The notes beneath the pieces were generated by a model. That model made no database searches. It was not told where the DNA came from and saw only the letters and a list, made by a program, of their open reading frames with translations. This document shows, piece after piece, positions 60,135 through 64,000 of a stretch of 64,000 nucleotides of DNA; the first letter of the stretch is position 1; every line of letters starts with the position of its first letter. The position numbers were made by a program, and so were the translations under genes. The DNA lies in NCBI GenBank assembly GCA_023078555.1, contig CM041196.1:3348001-3412000 (forward strand). Direction: 5' to 3'. Source of the stretch: Ulva prolifera. Taxonomy: Eukaryota; Chlorophyta; Ulvophyceae; Ulvales; Ulvaceae.

Positions 60135-63100
60135 CCTGCGCAACTGAGTTGCTGAACTCCCTGGTTTAACTGCCCAAGGCCGTGCCGGGTCCAGCGGCGG
60201 GTCGCATCGGCCCCCGTCGTGCGGCTGCCCGGCGGCCTGTCTTGCAGTAAAGCCGAATGCCTCCACTTGCGCCTCAGTGGCGAGTGCAAACTGCTGCGCG
60301 GACTGATGCCTTCCCCATTCTTGTGCTGCGTGGCTGCATTTGCTGGCTTGCCCACCACACAGTGCTGGCTGCGGCCGAGTCCAAGTGTCTATCTCGCCAT
60401 CGCCGGCTCTGTATGTGGAGGGGAGGAGTCTGGTGGCGGCTCTGCAGCCGGAGGCGGCATGGGGGCCCTGGAGGGCAAGTGCAGCGGCAGCGGCTGTCTG
60501 GCAAGCCGCGATGACGGCCATGTGATATTTCATTCTGTGTTGAAGTTCCTGCGGCTGTGGAAATTGTGGCATCGCAAGCTTAGTTGTGATGGCATGAGGG
60601 GCCGGGGCAGACTGCGTTTAAACATGCCTTGGCCCGCTTGCAAGCTTGCCAAAGGAACAGTGATTTGCGACAATGATGGTGTACCTGTAGCAGCGCATGT
60701 CCATGATGCAACGCTGGGCGACCGCCGCACCTCTGGGCGACCTGTAGGATGAATGGCGAGTCTCCAGAGCTGATTTGCGCTGCCTTCCAAGGATGGGGCC
60801 CACAGGCGCCAGCTGAACGTAGCCACCAACATGGGCGCAGTATTCTGGGTTGTAATGCTGAAGTGTATTCATGAGTATGACTTGGGAACAGGATAAAGCT
60901 GTACCTTCCACAAAGGTAGCTCTGGCCGTAGATCATAACAGTTTTAGTCCTTTTCAAAAGTACGACAACTCATTAGATTATTCCATGTGACACCATTGCA
61001 GCACAATGTGCCCTCTGGCCGCTTTCCCATCATGTCGGGGTTGCTGATGTGTCCATCATCTGCCTCCTAGATGCAAGCAAGGCCACCTGGTGAGCCCGGC
61101 ATAGCCTTCCTGAATGGATGTGACATGCACTGTTTCTGTCCTTCTCTGCTGATAAGGAAAGCTGTATATTCTCTTGTACAAGATATGCAGTACTTGTTGA
61201 TCAAGAGACGGGGTTCGCTGCGACTCAGTCGCTGATTCCTCATAGCCACAATGGAGCTCAGAATGCAGCATGCAGAGCAAGTGTCCGGCTGCTACGTTGC
61301 AACAATGTGTTCCGACAACCTTGACATAGTGAGCAAGCGCAGTTGCCAGCAACATGGTACTATAACCAGTCGTATGGCATTGAGCTCGGGCATATCTTGG
61401 TCGCAGGATGCGAAAGACATCGCCCAGAGTTGCATGAGAATCTTCTATCAACCTGTCTGACCTTTTGCTGCAGTTCGTGTGTACAGTTCGTGTACATCAT
61501 GTTGATATTGCTGGAATCGTTGGGACTAAGCATTAGCGACAGTGACAGTGCACCACCCGTGATATTGCAGTTTCGGCTCTTGGCAGTACTGAATCTGCCT
61601 CACAATTGGTCAAGCAAGCTCATTGCCACATAGTCATATTCACACTGGTTGCACTTCGTTACACTCGGTGGCGAAGGGTGGCACAGTCTGGGCAGACATG
61701 TTCGTGCATGGGACAACGGTTCATGCACAAACCTGAACAAATTACACGGTGGAAAACGCAACGAAGAGCGCTTGAAGCAAAGACGTGATATATGGCCTGG
61801 ATGGTGCAGAGACTGGGTCTCCAGAATTCTCACAGGATGCATACACATGAAAGAGTGTGTGTGGCATACATAAACAGGATTGAGACAGCCTGGCGCACCT
61901 TCTAAGCCGCCGTATGCACTGCAGACACATTTCCTGTCATTTCCTGATCATCTGAACGTCGTGCAAGCTTGGTGGCGAGAAACTGTGACATTCCAGTGAT
62001 GGGACGGAACCTTGCACATCGCCGCCCATAAGGTCAGTCATATGAGTGAGAAAGAAACAGAGATCGAGGCGAGTCTAAATCCAAATCCTGTACAGAGTCA
62101 GCTTGTACACACTGCGAACGCAATCCTCAGGCATGCGGTGTAGTCATTGCATACACAAAGCTAGGTGATGTTACATACTGACCTTTGGCACCCCCTGTGA
62201 CATCGAATCTCTGTGTGAAGGTCCGCAAGCTGATCTCTATCAATGCGATGACATTTGATAGTAAGAGTTTGTAGATCGTGTGACTCACCACAATGCCGAC
62301 ATTCGGAATGGCTCTTTCGCGTCCGTGTGCGATGCATGCTTCCATGCTCTCAGATGTGCTTGTGCTTGTGGTGTGGCAGCGCAGTGTGTGTCGGCCAGGT
62401 GTGAGCCCAATGCATTGCTGACTGGCTTCATCGCCTTCACCAGATCAGTGTCAAGCACAAGCTTCGCCTTCTTCTTGCTTGCTGCACATGCCGTACCAAA
62501 TTGAGTCCATTGACATGCAACGCGTAACGCTGGCTTTTCTTTTCTAGGTACCCAGCTAGGTGAATATAAGCAGCAATTTTCGTGGTGACTTGCACAAAAA
62601 AATAGATTTATTAGACCTAGACCCCATGTAACGCTGCCCATTTTGCCGATGGACTTAATCTAGTACGGGATATGCTGTGTATCGGCCATCCCGCAAGGAC
62701 GATTGCCGCTGCATTGCCTTTGAATGCACGTGCTCTGACGATCTGCTTGCAATGGATTCAGGCCGCTCAAAGCTCAAGCTTGCGCAATCGCTCATGGCCA
62801 TTCATATCAGTACGAGGTCGATGTCATGGCTCTGATGGCCGGGACAGCTGCTGGATGGCATATCCAATACATTGTGTTTCAGCCGGCCACAGGTGAATTG
62901 AAGAGGTGATTTTGTGGCTGACATGCAGATCAACCGTCGCAGTACTCGTACAAGCAGTTGCATAAAGGTTCACAAAAGCCTGCAGTTGAACGCCAGCTCA
63001 GATTTGTGGTTGTCTTAGCAACCTGGGGGTTGGGGTGGTTGCTCCAAAGCAGACTAGATGGCATGCATTTATGGAAGCCCACATGTCCCCCTCCCGTACT

Positions 63101-64000
63101 GCACAAGATGACCAACGGCTTTGACCAACGGCTTTGTCATGCAGAGCAGCAAGGACTTGGGTCCCCAAGCTGTGTGTGCATTCCAGATCTCGATCGCTCT
63201 CTGTGTGGCTCTGCTAACAGACGTGTGACTGGCCTCGTGGGGTCTGGCTGCCTAGTCGACATGGTGCTGCAGATATCTGTCTCTGAGACAGAACACAACA
63301 TGATTGAAGATTGCTTGGGCGACTGTCCTTCAAGGGGTGTCATTCCAGAGGCTGTGCGATTCCTGAAAGCAGTGTCTACGTCTTGTGCTAATGATAAATG
63401 ATGTGAGGTGGTCGAGGCAGGGGCCGCAGGCAATAGGCTGGCAAACTGGCATGTGTTTTGAAGCAGCCAAAAGGGGGGCGCCCAGCGACAGCATACCGCA
63501 GCACCCTGTTCAGCATGATGCATATCGATACTATTGATAGATGCTATCGTCTGCCTGGTGGGCCTGACCAAGGGAAAGGTAGATGCCTCATGTGGTCAGC
63601 AGGATTGTCACGCAAACTTAACTGCATGTGGTGCTGGAGTGCTGATGTTAGTTATGTCCACCTGTGGATAAGCTTCTTCCGCATTGTCCATGACAGAATT
63701 GCATCATTGCCGACATGCCCTCGTCGGTACACGTTGTGGTGCAACAACCTGGCTCACATGTGTACTCCAAGCTGAGCCACACGTAATGTAATGTTTGTGA
63801 GCCACGAGTGATCGCGCAAGGTATGTCTGCTTTATGCATGGTGCTATACCTCATCGTGCATATACCATCCGCTATGCAGCTGCAAGAATTATTCACAACC
63901 AGTGGATCAGCTCCTGTAAGGGTCACACTGAGTCACAAGACTGGCCGCTGACCCCAGACTGTACGATGTAAGTGTCTGCTTTGCGACTCCTTTTATGTAC
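60135..64000. other. Terminal stretch with no supported gene
   Basis: About 3.9 kb. The first 450 nt are GC-rich, with open frames on both strands that overlap the end of the AP2 gene; none has a recognisable domain. A minus-strand segment at about 62291-62490 (containing KKKAKLVLDTDLVKAMKP) ends at a good GTGAGT donor and may be an exon of a gene read from the right edge, but no family or joined partner was found. A 13-nt direct duplication lies near 63112. Confidence 0.35.

Noticed and set aside
63112-63137. 13-nt direct duplication (GACCAACGGCTTT twice)
   Set aside because: Too short to mean more than local slippage, and no element borders it.
1-64000. tRNA, rRNA, CRISPR, transposase, reverse transcriptase or viral genes
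   Set aside because: No tRNA B-box with a foldable cloverleaf, no rRNA-like block, no spaced repeat array and no transposon or viral protein motif was found by eye. A covariance-model and repeat-library scan would be needed to be sure.

Overview
The window is nuclear DNA from a eukaryotic alga, most likely a green alga. Coding regions are split into short exons. Introns usually begin GTGCG, GTGTG or GTATG and end in GTGCAG or TGCAG, a style common in chlorophytes. The gene content agrees: a plant-type stromal processing peptidase, a plant-type N-acetylglutamate synthase, an AP2/ERF factor, a plant-type mitochondrial Rieske protein, and a glycerol-3-phosphate dehydrogenase fused to a SerB-like phosphatase domain, an architecture known from chlorophytes such as Dunaliella and Chlamydomonas. 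I cannot name the species.

Layout, left to right: (1) 0.25-3.4 kb, minus strand: an unrecognised protein with five tandem CxxC...CxxC modules. (2) 6.5-11.5 kb, minus: bifunctional glycerol-3-phosphate dehydrogenase, 10 exons, 669 aa. (3) 12.5-15.5 kb, minus: N-acetylglutamate synthase, 5 exons, 599 aa. (4) 18.8-22.1 kb, minus: an arrestin-fold protein that appears to end in a RING-H2 finger. (5) 22.4-23.9 kb, plus: mitochondrial Rieske protein, 4 exons. (6) 26.1-27.2 kb, minus: translation factor eIF4E, 3 exons. (7) 27.9-31.4 kb, plus: an unusual protein kinase, possibly with an N-terminal extension. (8) 32.0-32.15 kb, minus: ribosomal protein eL39, one 51-codon exon. (9) 32.6-34.4 kb, plus: ribose-phosphate pyrophosphokinase, 6 exons. 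(10) 34.7-41.65 kb, minus: P4-ATPase lipid flippase. (11) 44.7-52.4 kb, plus: stromal processing peptidase, 12 exons, 1202 aa. (12) 55.9-60.1 kb, plus: AP2/ERF protein, 6 exons, 756 aa. Gene-free stretches of roughly 2-4 kb separate several of these, and the last 3.9 kb holds no gene I can support.

Exons were joined by hand from splice consensus, preserved codon phase and family alignment from memory. In the GPDH, NAGS, Rieske, eIF4E, PRS, SPP and AP2 models every junction keeps frame from start to stop. The genes do not form a pathway cluster. Four products (GPDH, NAGS, PRS, SPP) have N-termini that look like chloroplast transit peptides, and SPP is the enzyme that would remove such peptides.

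Points of most interest: the five-module putative zinc protein; the arrestin-RING combination; a 5'-to-3' rise in GC inside several genes on either strand; very long G or C homopolymers in introns; two GC-AG introns; a perfect 36-bp palindrome; a 44-bp duplication across the PRS stop codon; and a ~40-nt dispersed motif present four times, always between genes. No tRNA, rRNA, CRISPR array or recognisable transposon or viral element was seen.
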